Shown here one piece after another: positions 20,803 through 28,104 of a stretch of DNA of 64,000 bases. Both the position numbers and the translations under genes were made by a program. The DNA comes from Azoarcus sp. TTM-91 (GTDB lineage: Bacteria; Pseudomonadota; Gammaproteobacteria; Burkholderiales; Rhodocyclaceae): the NCBI RefSeq assembly GCF_012911025.1, contig NZ_WUEI01000010.1, positions 1 through 64,000 of the forward strand, read 5' to 3'. Within the stretch, counting starts at the first letter, position 1. Each line of letters starts with the position of its first letter. Below the pieces are notes generated by a model, which saw nothing but the letters and a program-made list of their open reading frames with translations, was not told the DNA's origin and searched no databases.

Positions 20803-20878
20803 GGCCAGTTAGCTCAGTTGGTAGAGCAGCGGATTGAAAATCCGCGTGTCCGTGGTTCGATTCCGCGACTGGCCACCA
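20803..20878 (+). tRNA. tRNA-Phe (anticodon GAA), integration site of the island
   Basis: A full 76-base cloverleaf with encoded CCA: acceptor GGCCAGT/ACTGGCC, anticodon stem GCGGA/TCCGC with GAA in the loop, and the T-loop GGTTCGATTCC. Its last 45 bases plus five downstream bases are repeated exactly at 55674-55723. After integration the 3' part of this gene derives from the mobile element, so the functional gene is a chromosome/element hybrid. Confidence 0.97.
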
Positions 20879-20883
20879 AGAAT
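20834..20883 (+). repeat. Attachment site attL (50-bp direct repeat, left copy)
   Basis: These 50 bases, from the anticodon of tRNA-Phe to five bases past CCA, are identical to 55674-55723. They bracket a segment with an integrase next to this copy, the standard pattern for tyrosine-integrase elements that use a tRNA 3' end. Confidence 0.95.
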
Positions 20884-20887
20884 TATC

Positions 20888-20929
20888 AAGCACTTAGCCC
20901 AGCCCATAAAGCTGGGCTAAGTGCTTTTT
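20888..20929 (+). terminator. Element-borne terminator after tRNA-Phe
   Basis: AAGCACTTAGCCCAGC (20888-20903) pairs with its complement (20911-20926), then a T run. It lies just inside the element, so the element supplies a new terminator for the tRNA it interrupts. The original terminator is displaced to 55726-55760. Confidence 0.85.
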
Positions 20930-21137
20930 GTGCCTCGTTCTGACGTTTTTCTGTCAAACGGGCCGGTGGCCGATGGCGTTTGCATGCGCCCCAGTGCGCA
21001 CTTGCAGCGCATGTCGACGGTTCATCCCCACCGTGTGCACCTATACGCAACTCCAACCTTCGTGGAGTTGCTCATGTATCTGTTCATAGCCCTTTTCATG
21101 ACCCCTTCCGAGGCACTCGCCTCGAAAGGCGGATGCC

Positions 21138-22577
21138 ATGGCTAAGCCTTTCCAGGAAGGCGTCGGCTGGGCCTTCCGGATACGGATCCGGGGCGAAGCC
21201 CTGTACCGATCCGGTTTCAAGAGCAAGACCGAGGCTGCGCGTGCGATGGATGCGCTCAAGGCCGAGCGCTGCGCTGCGCCCGCCCAGTCCGGACGCGGCG
21301 CGCATCGCACCAGCGTGGGGGTGGCGTTCTCGGATTATGCGAGGGAGCGCCTGCCGTACCTCAAGGGTGCCAGTCAGGACGTTCGGCGCATCAATCGCTA
21401 CCTGCGGGCGCTCAGGCTGCCCGTCATCGAGCTCGCCCCGGTGACGCTTGTGAAAGAGGGCAAGCGTGTCTATTGGGACGTCACCTTCGTTGAAGAGCCC
21501 GTACGGGTCATCCCGGCGTCGCTGACCGCGCACCGGCATCGCTTGGGCAAGGAGAGCGCGCAGAGCGATCGGGCCCGCAAACAGCTGGCCGGCACGATGA
21601 TGGCCGATGTGACGACGCACCACGTCCAGGCCCTCATCAACGCGTTACGTGCAGAGGGGAAGAAGTCGGCGACCATTCACCTCGAGCGTTCCGAGCTGCG
21701 CCGGTTGTTCAAGCACGCCAGCGCCGTGTGGAAATGGCGACGGCTGGGGGGGAATCCTGCCGGTGCCGAACTTGATATGCCCGCGGTCGAGGCGGGGCGC
21801 GACCGTGTCGTCACAAACGAAGAGTGGCAGAAGGTCTCCGTGCACCTGGCGGCCTATCCCAACCCTTACGCGGCACCGCTCGCCTGTCTGATGCTCGAGA
21901 CCGCCATGCGCTCGTGCGAACCGCTGGTGCACCTGCGTTGGGGCGACATCGACTGGCGGCAGCGTGTGCTCACGCTGCAGGATGCGAAAGCCGGCGGTCG
22001 TAAGGTGCCTCTGGGGCCGGGTGCCCTGCACGTCCTGTCGCAACTGAAGAAGTATGCGCCCACGCCTCCGCTGCCCGACGACAAGGTGTTTCCGACGACC
22101 TACGAGGCGGTCAAGAAAGCCTGGGCGGTGTCCTGCAGAAAGGCGGGTTTGACGGACGTCGGGCTGCATGACTTGCGGCACACCTCGGCGACCCGCTTTG
22201 CGCTTGAGTTCGAGGGCAATCTGCCGGTGCTGATGGTCATCACGGGTCACAAGACGGCCCAGATGGCGATGCGGTACGTGAACATCCAGGCGACGCAGGT
22301 CGCGACGATGATGCACAAGGAGCCATTGCCCGTGGCGCACACGGCGGCCGGCTACGAAATGGGGGTGACGGCAGCGATGGACGCGGCGCTCGAGGCGCGA
22401 GCACACGCCTCGCTTGAAACACCCAAGGGGCCTCGCAGTCTGGAGCCGGAAGCGCCTGTCGGCGCCGAGGGCTTGGGAGGCGCCCGTGTGGCGGAGATCA
22501 CTTCGGCACCCAGGCCGGCGGCTGGCGCTCGCTCGGGCACCATCATCCCGGTCGACTTCCGTAGGAGGGCCGCATGA
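21138..22577 (+). CDS. int: Tyrosine-type site-specific integrase
   Basis: Likely catalyses integration and excision at the tRNA-Phe att site. The 479-aa product has an N-terminal arm-binding region, a core-binding SAM-like domain (about 130-205) and a catalytic domain with R258, H344-xx-R347 (HDLRH), H371 (GHK) and nucleophile Y380, all present. About 90 residues follow the Tyr, a long Ala/Pro-rich tail. It reads inward from attL 255 bases away, and its stop overlaps the next start (ATGA). Confidence 0.93.
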   Translation: MAKPFQEGVGWAFRIRIRGEALYRSGFKSKTEAARAMDALKAERCAAPAQSGRGAHRTSVGVAFSDYARERLPYLKGASQDVRRINRYLRALRLPVIELAPVTLVKEGKRVYWDVTFVEEPVRVIPASLTAHRHRLGKESAQSDRARKQLAGTMMADVTTHHVQALINALRAEGKKSATIHLERSELRRLFKHASAVWKWRRLGGNPAGAELDMPAVEAGRDRVVTNEEWQKVSVHLAAYPNPYAAPLACLMLETAMRSCEPLVHLRWGDIDWRQRVLTLQDAKAGGRKVPLGPGALHVLSQLKKYAPTPPLPDDKVFPTTYEAVKKAWAVSCRKAGLTDVGLHDLRHTSATRFALEFEGNLPVLMVITGHKTAQMAMRYVNIQATQVATMMHKEPLPVAHTAAGYEMGVTAAMDAALEARAHASLETPKGPRSLEPEAPVGAEGLGGARVAEITSAPRPAAGARSGTIIPVDFRRRAA

Positions 22578-22984
22578 TGGCAGGCGGTGCGCATGTACCT
22601 TCGGTCGAACTGAAGACGGTTGAGTTCATCCTGGGCGCCTCGGAAGCGCCAGCATCCCGTGCTGTGCATCTTCGCCATCACGGCTTTCGGGTGTCGCTCG
22701 AGTACGAGCCCGAGTTGCCGGTGCCAGGCGTTGGCATCTTCAAGGACGTGTTGGTGATTACGGACGTCTACGTCCCGCCGCGTTATCGCCGGTGCGGCTG
22801 GTTCCGGGCCTACCTCAAGCTGTGTGGGTTGCTCTGTGGCGAGGCTCTGATCGTCGATGAGCTGCACGGGCCAGTGCGTGATGCGCTCATCGGATACGGC
22901 TTTGTGCCCGTGCCCGGCGACGCAGTCATGCTGAGTAAGCACTCCCCTTTTAGCGCGTCCTGGAGGCCGAGATGGCTCACCTGA
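22574..22984 (+). CDS. GNAT-fold-like small protein
   Basis: A 136-aa protein of uncertain function, coupled to the integrase by an ATGA overlap. The segment DVYVPPRYRRCGWFRAYLKL (about 57-76) resembles the acetyl-CoA loop region of GNAT acetyltransferases (V-x-P-x-x-R-x-x-G), and GFVPV near 117 fits the last strands. No substrate can be inferred. The antitoxin gene starts inside its 3' end (13-base overlap), so int, this gene and the TA pair form one transcript. Confidence 0.6.
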   Translation: MMAGGAHVPSVELKTVEFILGASEAPASRAVHLRHHGFRVSLEYEPELPVPGVGIFKDVLVITDVYVPPRYRRCGWFRAYLKLCGLLCGEALIVDELHGPVRDALIGYGFVPVPGDAVMLSKHSPFSASWRPRWLT

Positions 22985-23220
22985 TTCTGGCGGAAACCAC
23001 TGCGACCGTCTCCGAACTGAAGCGCAACCCCATGGGTACGGTTGCAGCGGGGGCGGGCATGCCCGTTGCAATTCTGAATCGCAGCGCGCCGGTGTTCTAT
23101 TGTGTTCCCGCAAAGGCCTACGTAGCGTTGATGGATCGCTTGAAGGACCTGGAGCTCAATCTCCTTGCCGATATGCGTGCCAGCCAGCGCGTTACCCGGG
23201 AGACGCTCGATGAACTATGA
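22972..23220 (+). CDS. Phd/YefM (StbD-like) family antitoxin
   Basis: Predicted DNA-binding antitoxin of the following RelE-type toxin. The 82-aa product has the family N-terminus (TATVSELKRNPMGTV) and the PVAILNRSAPVFYCVPAKAY strand region, with a C-terminal toxin-binding tail. GGAGG precedes ATG 22972. The toxin start overlaps its end by 11 bases, as in most such operons. Confidence 0.85.
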   Translation: MAHLILAETTATVSELKRNPMGTVAAGAGMPVAILNRSAPVFYCVPAKAYVALMDRLKDLELNLLADMRASQRVTRETLDEL

Positions 23221-23527
23221 GCTTGGATTCATCGATGAGGCCCTGGCCGAGTGGCGAGAACTCGACGGCAGCGTCCGGGCGCAGTTCAAGAGGCTGCTGG
23301 TCGAGCGTCTGAAAAAGCTGCCCGTGCCGGCAGCAACGCTCGGGGGGCATCCGGATCGCTATGAAATTGCGCTCCGCAGGGGTGGGCACCGACTGGTCTA
23401 TGAGATGCGGGGCCAGCAACTGGTTGTGGTTATCGCGGGCGGCAAGCGGGATCGCAATGCGGTGTTCAAGGCGGGGCGGACGCTGCCCAACGGAACGCTG
23501 ACGCAAGGCTCTAGCGCAGGAACTTAG
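23210..23527 (+). CDS. RelE/StbE-family toxin
   Basis: Predicted ribosome-dependent mRNA interferase. The 105-aa product has the usual pattern FIDEALAEWRELDG, LKKLPVPAATLGG, DRYEIALRRGGHRLVYEM and a VVVIAGGKRDR C-terminal strand; the basic residues K/R in these segments are those expected for RNA cleavage. ATG 23210 lies inside the antitoxin gene, giving translational coupling. The pair may stabilise the element. Confidence 0.85.
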   Translation: MNYELGFIDEALAEWRELDGSVRAQFKRLLVERLKKLPVPAATLGGHPDRYEIALRRGGHRLVYEMRGQQLVVVIAGGKRDRNAVFKAGRTLPNGTLTQGSSAGT

Positions 23528-23540
23528 CGCAGGAAACAAG

Positions 23541-23580
23541 AGAAGCCCGGGAGAGCCTATGCCTTCCCGGGCTTCTTCCA
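23541..23580 (+). terminator. Hairpin after the toxin-antitoxin operon
   Basis: AGAAGCCCGGGA (23541-23552) pairs fully with TCCCGGGCTTCT (23565-23576). The downstream T stretch is short, so it may be a bidirectional terminator between this operon and the opposite-strand Fic gene. Confidence 0.55.
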
Positions 23581-23644
23581 TGTCTGGCTGCGAAAGCGAA
23601 CCCGTCAGTCTGCCCTGCGGCCATGAAGGCGCTCGACCATCGAT

Positions 23645-25147
23645 TCATGCGCTTCTTGCGTTGGGCTCTGGAAACACCAACCGGAAGTTTCGTAAGTCCG
23701 TCTCGAAGGCATTACTCCGCTTGAACGCTTCGTAGAGCAGGTGTCGTGGTTGGGTGTAGTCGAACGCTGCCGTCCAGTTATGGAGGCGGACCATCGTGCG
23801 GAGGTAAGGCGTGGCGTCGGCGTGGCCCGACAGGCGCCTCAGCGACAGCAGGTAATCCTCGCGAGAAACCGTCGGTACGATGATGCGGGACCGGCCTGCA
23901 GCGCTCAGGACACAGTTCATGGCCAAGCGTGCCGTTCTCCCATTCCCGTCCAGGAAGGGATGCACCTCGGAGACGACGAACATGGTCATCAGGGCACGGG
24001 CGAGCGGGGCTTCCAACGCCTGAATCCGCTCGAACCCCTCCCGCAGCGTGCCCTGCACGCGTTCGGGGGCCACGAATGGCGTCGCTCCTGCCTGGTTGTT
24101 ATGGCTTTTCCACTCTCCTGGGTGCTTGTCCGGTCGGGACTGCATGACCAGCGCATTGACACTCTTGAGCCAGTGCAGGAAGTCGTCCGCCGTGTTCGCG
24201 GGCTGATTGCGCCATGGCGGATGCATCGCGCTCTGGAAGGTCCCCAGAAGGTCGTGGGCGTCTTCCAGCCGGTTCGGGGGGAGCCGGCCTTCGAAGACGA
24301 TTTCTTCGGCTTCGCTGACCAGAAACGTGGTGCCTTCGATGTAGTTCGAGAAGTAGGCTTCGAAGAACGAGAAGTTCTCGCGCGCGACGCCAGCTTCCGC
24401 CGTGGCGGCCACTTCCGGCAAGGCCTCCGAGCGCAGCCGGCTGAATAGCGTGTCGAACAGGGCGAGGCGGTCCGGGTCAGAGGAGCGACCGGCGGCACGT
24501 GCCAGCACTTGCTTGCCATATCGTTTCTTGTTCTCGTCGGCTTCCAGCAGGGCGCCCATGATGGCGTCCAGTCGCTTGAACTCTTTTTCTCGACCCAGGG
24601 TGTCAGCCCGCGTGCGACAGGCATCCCGGAGTTGATTGAACCGATCCTCCCCGCGGATCGAGAGCATCTTGTCGAGCGCCGCCTCGAGCACGTCCTGGGG
24701 AAGCACGCGCTCGCTCACACCACGGCCCGTCGCCAAGTTCTCCAGCAACCAGCGAGGTTGGCTGGCGAGGAACAGGCGCTTGTAGGGTGTATCGCCTTCC
24801 ACCGCGCCTTGTCCCGGAATGATCTTGATGGCGAGGCCGGGCAGCTCCAGGGTTCGCGGTCGATTGCCACGCGTCACGTAGAGGCGCCCCTCAACCGGCT
24901 TCGCGTCATGCCCGCTCCGATAGCTGAGGACCCCACCGGGCAAAAGGTGGCTCGCAATCTTCGCCCAGTGGCGCAGTACGATCGTTTCCGGGGGGCTGGT
25001 CAGATTGCTGGTGTAGACCCCCTGGTACAGCTTCAGCAGTCGCCCCTCGGCGAGAAGCCGAAGAACCTGACGGTCTGCGGTGGGGTTCCCTTCACCGGTG
25101 AGAAGGATCTCTGGCAGCGAGATGTCGGTTTTATGCTTGATTGTCAC
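23645..25147 (-). CDS. Fic-domain protein with AbiEi-like N-terminus
   Basis: Predicted AMP-transferase acting on an unknown target. The 500-aa product has the Fic core HPFLDGNGR at 396-404 with catalytic His396, and an inhibitory-helix motif SNYIEG ([ST]xxxE[GN]) near 270, so activity is probably self-restrained. The first 90 residues (LRLLAEGRLLKLYQGVYTS) resemble the winged-helix AbiEi antitoxin fold. I chose GTG 25147 because AGGG lies 7 bases upstream; TTG 25153 would have that site directly against it. It stands alone on the minus strand, consistent with self-regulation through the N-terminal domain. Confidence 0.82.
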   Translation of the reverse strand: MTIKHKTDISLPEILLTGEGNPTADRQVLRLLAEGRLLKLYQGVYTSNLTSPPETIVLRHWAKIASHLLPGGVLSYRSGHDAKPVEGRLYVTRGNRPRTLELPGLAIKIIPGQGAVEGDTPYKRLFLASQPRWLLENLATGRGVSERVLPQDVLEAALDKMLSIRGEDRFNQLRDACRTRADTLGREKEFKRLDAIMGALLEADENKKRYGKQVLARAAGRSSDPDRLALFDTLFSRLRSEALPEVAATAEAGVARENFSFFEAYFSNYIEGTTFLVSEAEEIVFEGRLPPNRLEDAHDLLGTFQSAMHPPWRNQPANTADDFLHWLKSVNALVMQSRPDKHPGEWKSHNNQAGATPFVAPERVQGTLREGFERIQALEAPLARALMTMFVVSEVHPFLDGNGRTARLAMNCVLSAAGRSRIIVPTVSREDYLLSLRRLSGHADATPYLRTMVRLHNWTAAFDYTQPRHLLYEAFKRSNAFETDLRNFRLVFPEPNARSA

Positions 25148-25186
25148 GTTCAAGCCCTGATGATGTGTCTGTTGTTTGTATTATTC

Positions 25187-25200
25187 GACAGATTTTTGTC
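25187..25200. promoter_or_regulatory. Small inverted repeat in the Fic gene promoter region
   Basis: CAGA-N6-TCTG lies about 40 bases upstream of the Fic start within an AT-rich patch that also holds TAAT-type -10 candidates on the minus strand. It could be the operator of the AbiEi-like domain; this is inference from position. Confidence 0.3.
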
Positions 25201-25400
25201 TGAAAATTGTTCAATTCTCGCGCGCGGGATGTCGGATTCGTTGGAATGCAGCCTGGAGGACTCAGTCGTGTTCTCCAGGCTGCATTACGTGACAAGTTGT
25301 GAGTCTCGGCTGCGCGCGCTCACCGCCACCTAGAACGTAGGGTCACCTCATAACGCGGGCTACGCAGTGCTGCCGCGTTCAGGCACAGGGTCGGAAAGGC

Positions 25401-27380
25401 TCATTTCAGTGTGTCGAGATAAGCCTCGTAGCGCGAGAACGAGTCGTCTCGGCGCAGGTGGGCGTAGTTCTCCAGCACGGTCGTCAAATTGTCGTTCAGC
25501 AGTTCGGCCACCGTGAGGAAGTCTCCAGGGTGTTTGCGAAGCCAGTCCGTGGCGACGAGGTGGCGCATGGCATGCGGACCGAAGCCAGGCGAGCCAGGGA
25601 TGTAGCGTCGCGTCAGATGCCGCACTGTTCGGCTCAATCCTTCCCAGATTCCGCCGTCCTCGTCACCGACCAGCAGGTAAGTACTGGCCTTACCTGCCAG
25701 CAAGGTCTCCCGGTACTCCTCAATGTACTCGTCCATCATTGGTTTGACCCAATCCGCAACTTTGACCGAATATCCCCGGGACTGCTTGCTGTTGCCGGTT
25801 TTCAGGTGCACTGGCTGCAGTTGGATACGCCAACCTTCTGTAGGACTTCCGCGGACCGTGCCGTGGCCGTCTGGCATCCAGGTGAGTGAGGCGAGGGTTC
25901 GCACTCGCATCGGGTTGGACAGCAAGAGTGCGAGGACAAGTGCGTTCCGCTTATGTCTGGCTTCGCTGATGCTTCCAGGGGGAGAGTTGGCGGCATCTGT
26001 GTCGATGCGAACGATCGCGTCCCGAATCGGCTTGAGTGGATTAGGCGAGTTCAGAAGGTTCGCAATGGGCTCTGCGGGGTTGCGACTGACACTGGTTGCA
26101 CTGCGGATATAGTCGCGCAGGAATTTATGGCTCTTCGCACACATTTCCCGCCAGGCATCGTCACTTGCGGGCCGAAATCCCTCGGGTAATCGCACCCGGT
26201 AAACGGCGGCCTGCTGCCACAAGAACCCGGTCTGAGGGCGGAGCAGGCTGGAGACTGCGCGGGCAAACACCTTCTGTCCGTTGTGTCGAATGCCGTCGGA
26301 TTGACTTGTTATCCATTGCAGGAAGCACTCAAGCGCCTGGGGATGGGCACACCAGGCTAGCGTTTGTGGCGGCGGTTCATACCACGTGATGCCCCCGTTC
26401 TCCGGGGGCAGGTTGGTCAGAACCCCAAGAAAGGTGCGTATGCGTTGCATGAACATGCTGGCGGTTGGACAGACCATCGTCCCGCGCTGGGCCAAGGGAC
26501 TTACGGACGAAGCGACGGTCTGTGGTATGAGGCGCCAATGGCCACGAGGTTGACGCTCGAGGGTTGGGAAATCGCTGATCTTGTAGTCGAAGAGTGCGCG
26601 CCATTCTTGCAGGAAGGAGACACCCAAGGCGGATTCGGGAAGCGGCAGATTGTGCTTTGGACGTTCTGCCATCCGCAGGCGGTGAGAAGGCAACGCCACA
26701 GCCGTCTCCTGCTCATTGATGGGCTTCTCTATGAGGTTCACTAGGGCATCGCGGGTAAGGCCGAGCCTTACCTCCAGCCGTCGTAAAGCGGGCAGCGTGT
26801 CGGCACGCGGTGTGGCGCCTTTCAGCCAGCGCCACAGGGTGGTCGGATCTACCCCCGCTTGCTTTGCCAAAGTCTTGGGAGCAACGCCGGTTTCCGCGAT
26901 ACGCAGCCGGAGCGTAGCCCCGAGGCTGCAATGCTTGCTGGGTGGCGGTGTGTCACGAGCAGTGAGCGAGGCTTGGTAGAGCTTCTGAATTGCCTGAAGG
27001 TGCAGCCTTCGGTCGCGGCGTGTCCGGGGCGCTACGGTGATGCTTTCGAGATAGTCCCGGACCTTGGCGTCGAAGCTTCCGGCCAGTTCCGTGCCGACGT
27101 TCGACTCGATGGTTTTTCCGCAGAACGCCAGGTATCCATTCAGGGTACTCAGGTGGTTGCGGTATTGCTGGACTGCCGAGGCGGTCGGATTGTCGGCGAC
27201 GGAGAAGCTCTGCTTCAGTTTGTTGACGAGGTCGAGGTAAGGAAATGCCATGAAGAGCTCCGGTGAGTTGGAGCCCGCAAACACGCTGCTGAACTGTGTG
27301 ACCTCGATGACGTTATCGCCAGTAACGACGGAATAACGTGAGTTTTCCAAGTTGCTGAATCCATAATAATTTCCTTTCAT
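25401..27380 (-). CDS. Recombinase-like protein with embedded HTH domain
   Basis: The 659-aa product resembles a tyrosine recombinase in its C-terminal half: an Arg in NPMRVRTLASL near 491, HAMRHL near 603-608 and a Tyr in LENYAHL further on. The usual LGH motif before the Tyr is replaced by LLNDN, so one catalytic His is missing. An XRE-like helix-turn-helix (about 157-188, AKQAGVDPTTLWRWLKG) is inserted after an N-terminal core-binding-like region. GGGGAGTG precedes ATG 27380. It may be a DNA-binding regulator rather than an active recombinase. It is divergent from the defence operon, with 724 bases between. Confidence 0.65.
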   Translation of the reverse strand: MKGNYYGFSNLENSRYSVVTGDNVIEVTQFSSVFAGSNSPELFMAFPYLDLVNKLKQSFSVADNPTASAVQQYRNHLSTLNGYLAFCGKTIESNVGTELAGSFDAKVRDYLESITVAPRTRRDRRLHLQAIQKLYQASLTARDTPPPSKHCSLGATLRLRIAETGVAPKTLAKQAGVDPTTLWRWLKGATPRADTLPALRRLEVRLGLTRDALVNLIEKPINEQETAVALPSHRLRMAERPKHNLPLPESALGVSFLQEWRALFDYKISDFPTLERQPRGHWRLIPQTVASSVSPLAQRGTMVCPTASMFMQRIRTFLGVLTNLPPENGGITWYEPPPQTLAWCAHPQALECFLQWITSQSDGIRHNGQKVFARAVSSLLRPQTGFLWQQAAVYRVRLPEGFRPASDDAWREMCAKSHKFLRDYIRSATSVSRNPAEPIANLLNSPNPLKPIRDAIVRIDTDAANSPPGSISEARHKRNALVLALLLSNPMRVRTLASLTWMPDGHGTVRGSPTEGWRIQLQPVHLKTGNSKQSRGYSVKVADWVKPMMDEYIEEYRETLLAGKASTYLLVGDEDGGIWEGLSRTVRHLTRRYIPGSPGFGPHAMRHLVATDWLRKHPGDFLTVAELLNDNLTTVLENYAHLRRDDSFSRYEAYLDTLK

Positions 27381-27660
27381 TTTTCACTCCCCTGCTTGGA
27401 AGGCAGGAGGGCTGAGTAGCGTTATCGCGGGCCAGGGTTGTAAGGGCGTATAGCGCGCGATGGGGACGATGAACCCGTTGCTGATCAAGAAAATCTGTGG
27501 CGGCGACTGGCAGCACTGGACTGAATGAAGTTGGTAAGCAGCGATGTGGGAGGTGCTTGCATCCCAACGCCGCCGTAATTGCCGTGCTCAGCGTTGCCAT
27601 CAGCACGCCAGTGCAGGAGGATCTTGGCCCACTCCCCTCTGTAGTACTGGCATTTCTAGG

Positions 27661-27792
27661 CTAGGAGATCTTCACCAGATTCCGGCTGTTCGCGAGTGAG
27701 TCGGCCAGGGCCATCGCGCAGATGGCGTCCTCAGGGCAGAAGGCGTTGTCGTAACGGAGTGAGTCAAGCTCCTTTGTCTTGACGTTGCTCCA
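27661..27792 (-). pseudogene. Remnant C-terminus of an unknown gene
   Basis: A 43-codon open stretch ends with TAG at 27661 and begins right after an in-frame TAG, with no start codon at its head. The residues (KELDSLRYDNAFCPEDAICAM, then a helix to NLVKIS) look like real protein and not random frame. It is probably the 3' end of a gene destroyed during assembly of the island. I do not recognise the family. Confidence 0.35.
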
Positions 27793-27932
27793 CTACGGGA
27801 CGGAGCCGTGATGTCTCAAATAAAAGCTCGCAGAGCACGTTCGTCACTGAGCGAGGTCAGCTGTAAGGTCTGTATTCGCACGGCCTCGGCGCCGGGAGTG
27901 TGGCTCCTTGGACAACTTTGAGGCGCTGTCAT

Positions 27933-28031
27933 ATGAATTTTGCGGGGTTGACGTTACGAGAAGCCTTGTACGCAGTGCTTTTGATCGGCATTTACTCGAG
28001 CTCAGAAAGTAGAATCACAACACAACGGTGA
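27933..28031 (+). CDS. Possible 32-aa leader peptide of the defence operon
   Basis: A short ORF (ATG 27933, TGA 28029-28031) encodes a peptide starting MNFAGLTLRE with a hydrophobic stretch YAVLLIGIY. A GAGG lies about 10 bases upstream of ATG. Its stop codon directly abuts the first arm of a hairpin (28032), the geometry expected of a translational leader. Equally, ATG may just be part of a TATGAA -10 box. There is no homology evidence. Confidence 0.3.
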   Translation: MNFAGLTLREALYAVLLIGIYSSSESRITTQR

Positions 28032-28080
28032 GGCCGTTTTTGAGGAAGCACGGCCCGCCACGAGGATGTTTTTGGGCCGT
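28032..28080 (+). promoter_or_regulatory. Two mutually exclusive hairpins before the first defence gene
   Basis: ACGGCCC (28050-28056) can pair upstream with GGCCGT (28032-28037) or downstream with GGGCCGT (28074-28080), but not both. The upstream arm begins immediately after the stop codon of the short ORF. The switch-like design could control translation or transcription of the operon; no terminator T run follows, so transcription attenuation is not obvious. Confidence 0.35.
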
Positions 28081-28104
28081 GGTGAAAAGCGATGGGTAAG
28101 CCAA

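Larger units (their letters stand above)
27381..28104. other. Long intergenic leader region of the defence operon
   Basis: 724 bases between the divergent recombinase-like gene and the first defence gene. Apart from the gene remnant at 27661-27792, the short ORF at 27933-28031 and the hairpins at 28032-28080, annotated separately, I see no gene. A possible promoter is TTGGAC (27908-27913)-N18-TATGAA (27932-27937), a moderate match that overlaps the short ORF start. Confidence 0.5.

Noticed and set aside
20177..20893. Minus-strand frame containing WWPVAESNHGHADFQSAALP near tRNA-Phe
   Set aside because: This peptide is the antisense translation of the tRNA gene region, a common false annotation. 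The same happens at 55515-55910 over attR.
20921..21145. 74-codon frame between attL and integrase
   Set aside because: No ribosome site and no family-like sequence; it overlaps the terminator stem and the integrase start.
28066..28104. Upstream ATG 28066 as start of the giant helicase
   Set aside because: Its GAGG is immediately against the ATG, and the 13 extra residues are unlike the family start MDVF, which begins at 28105.
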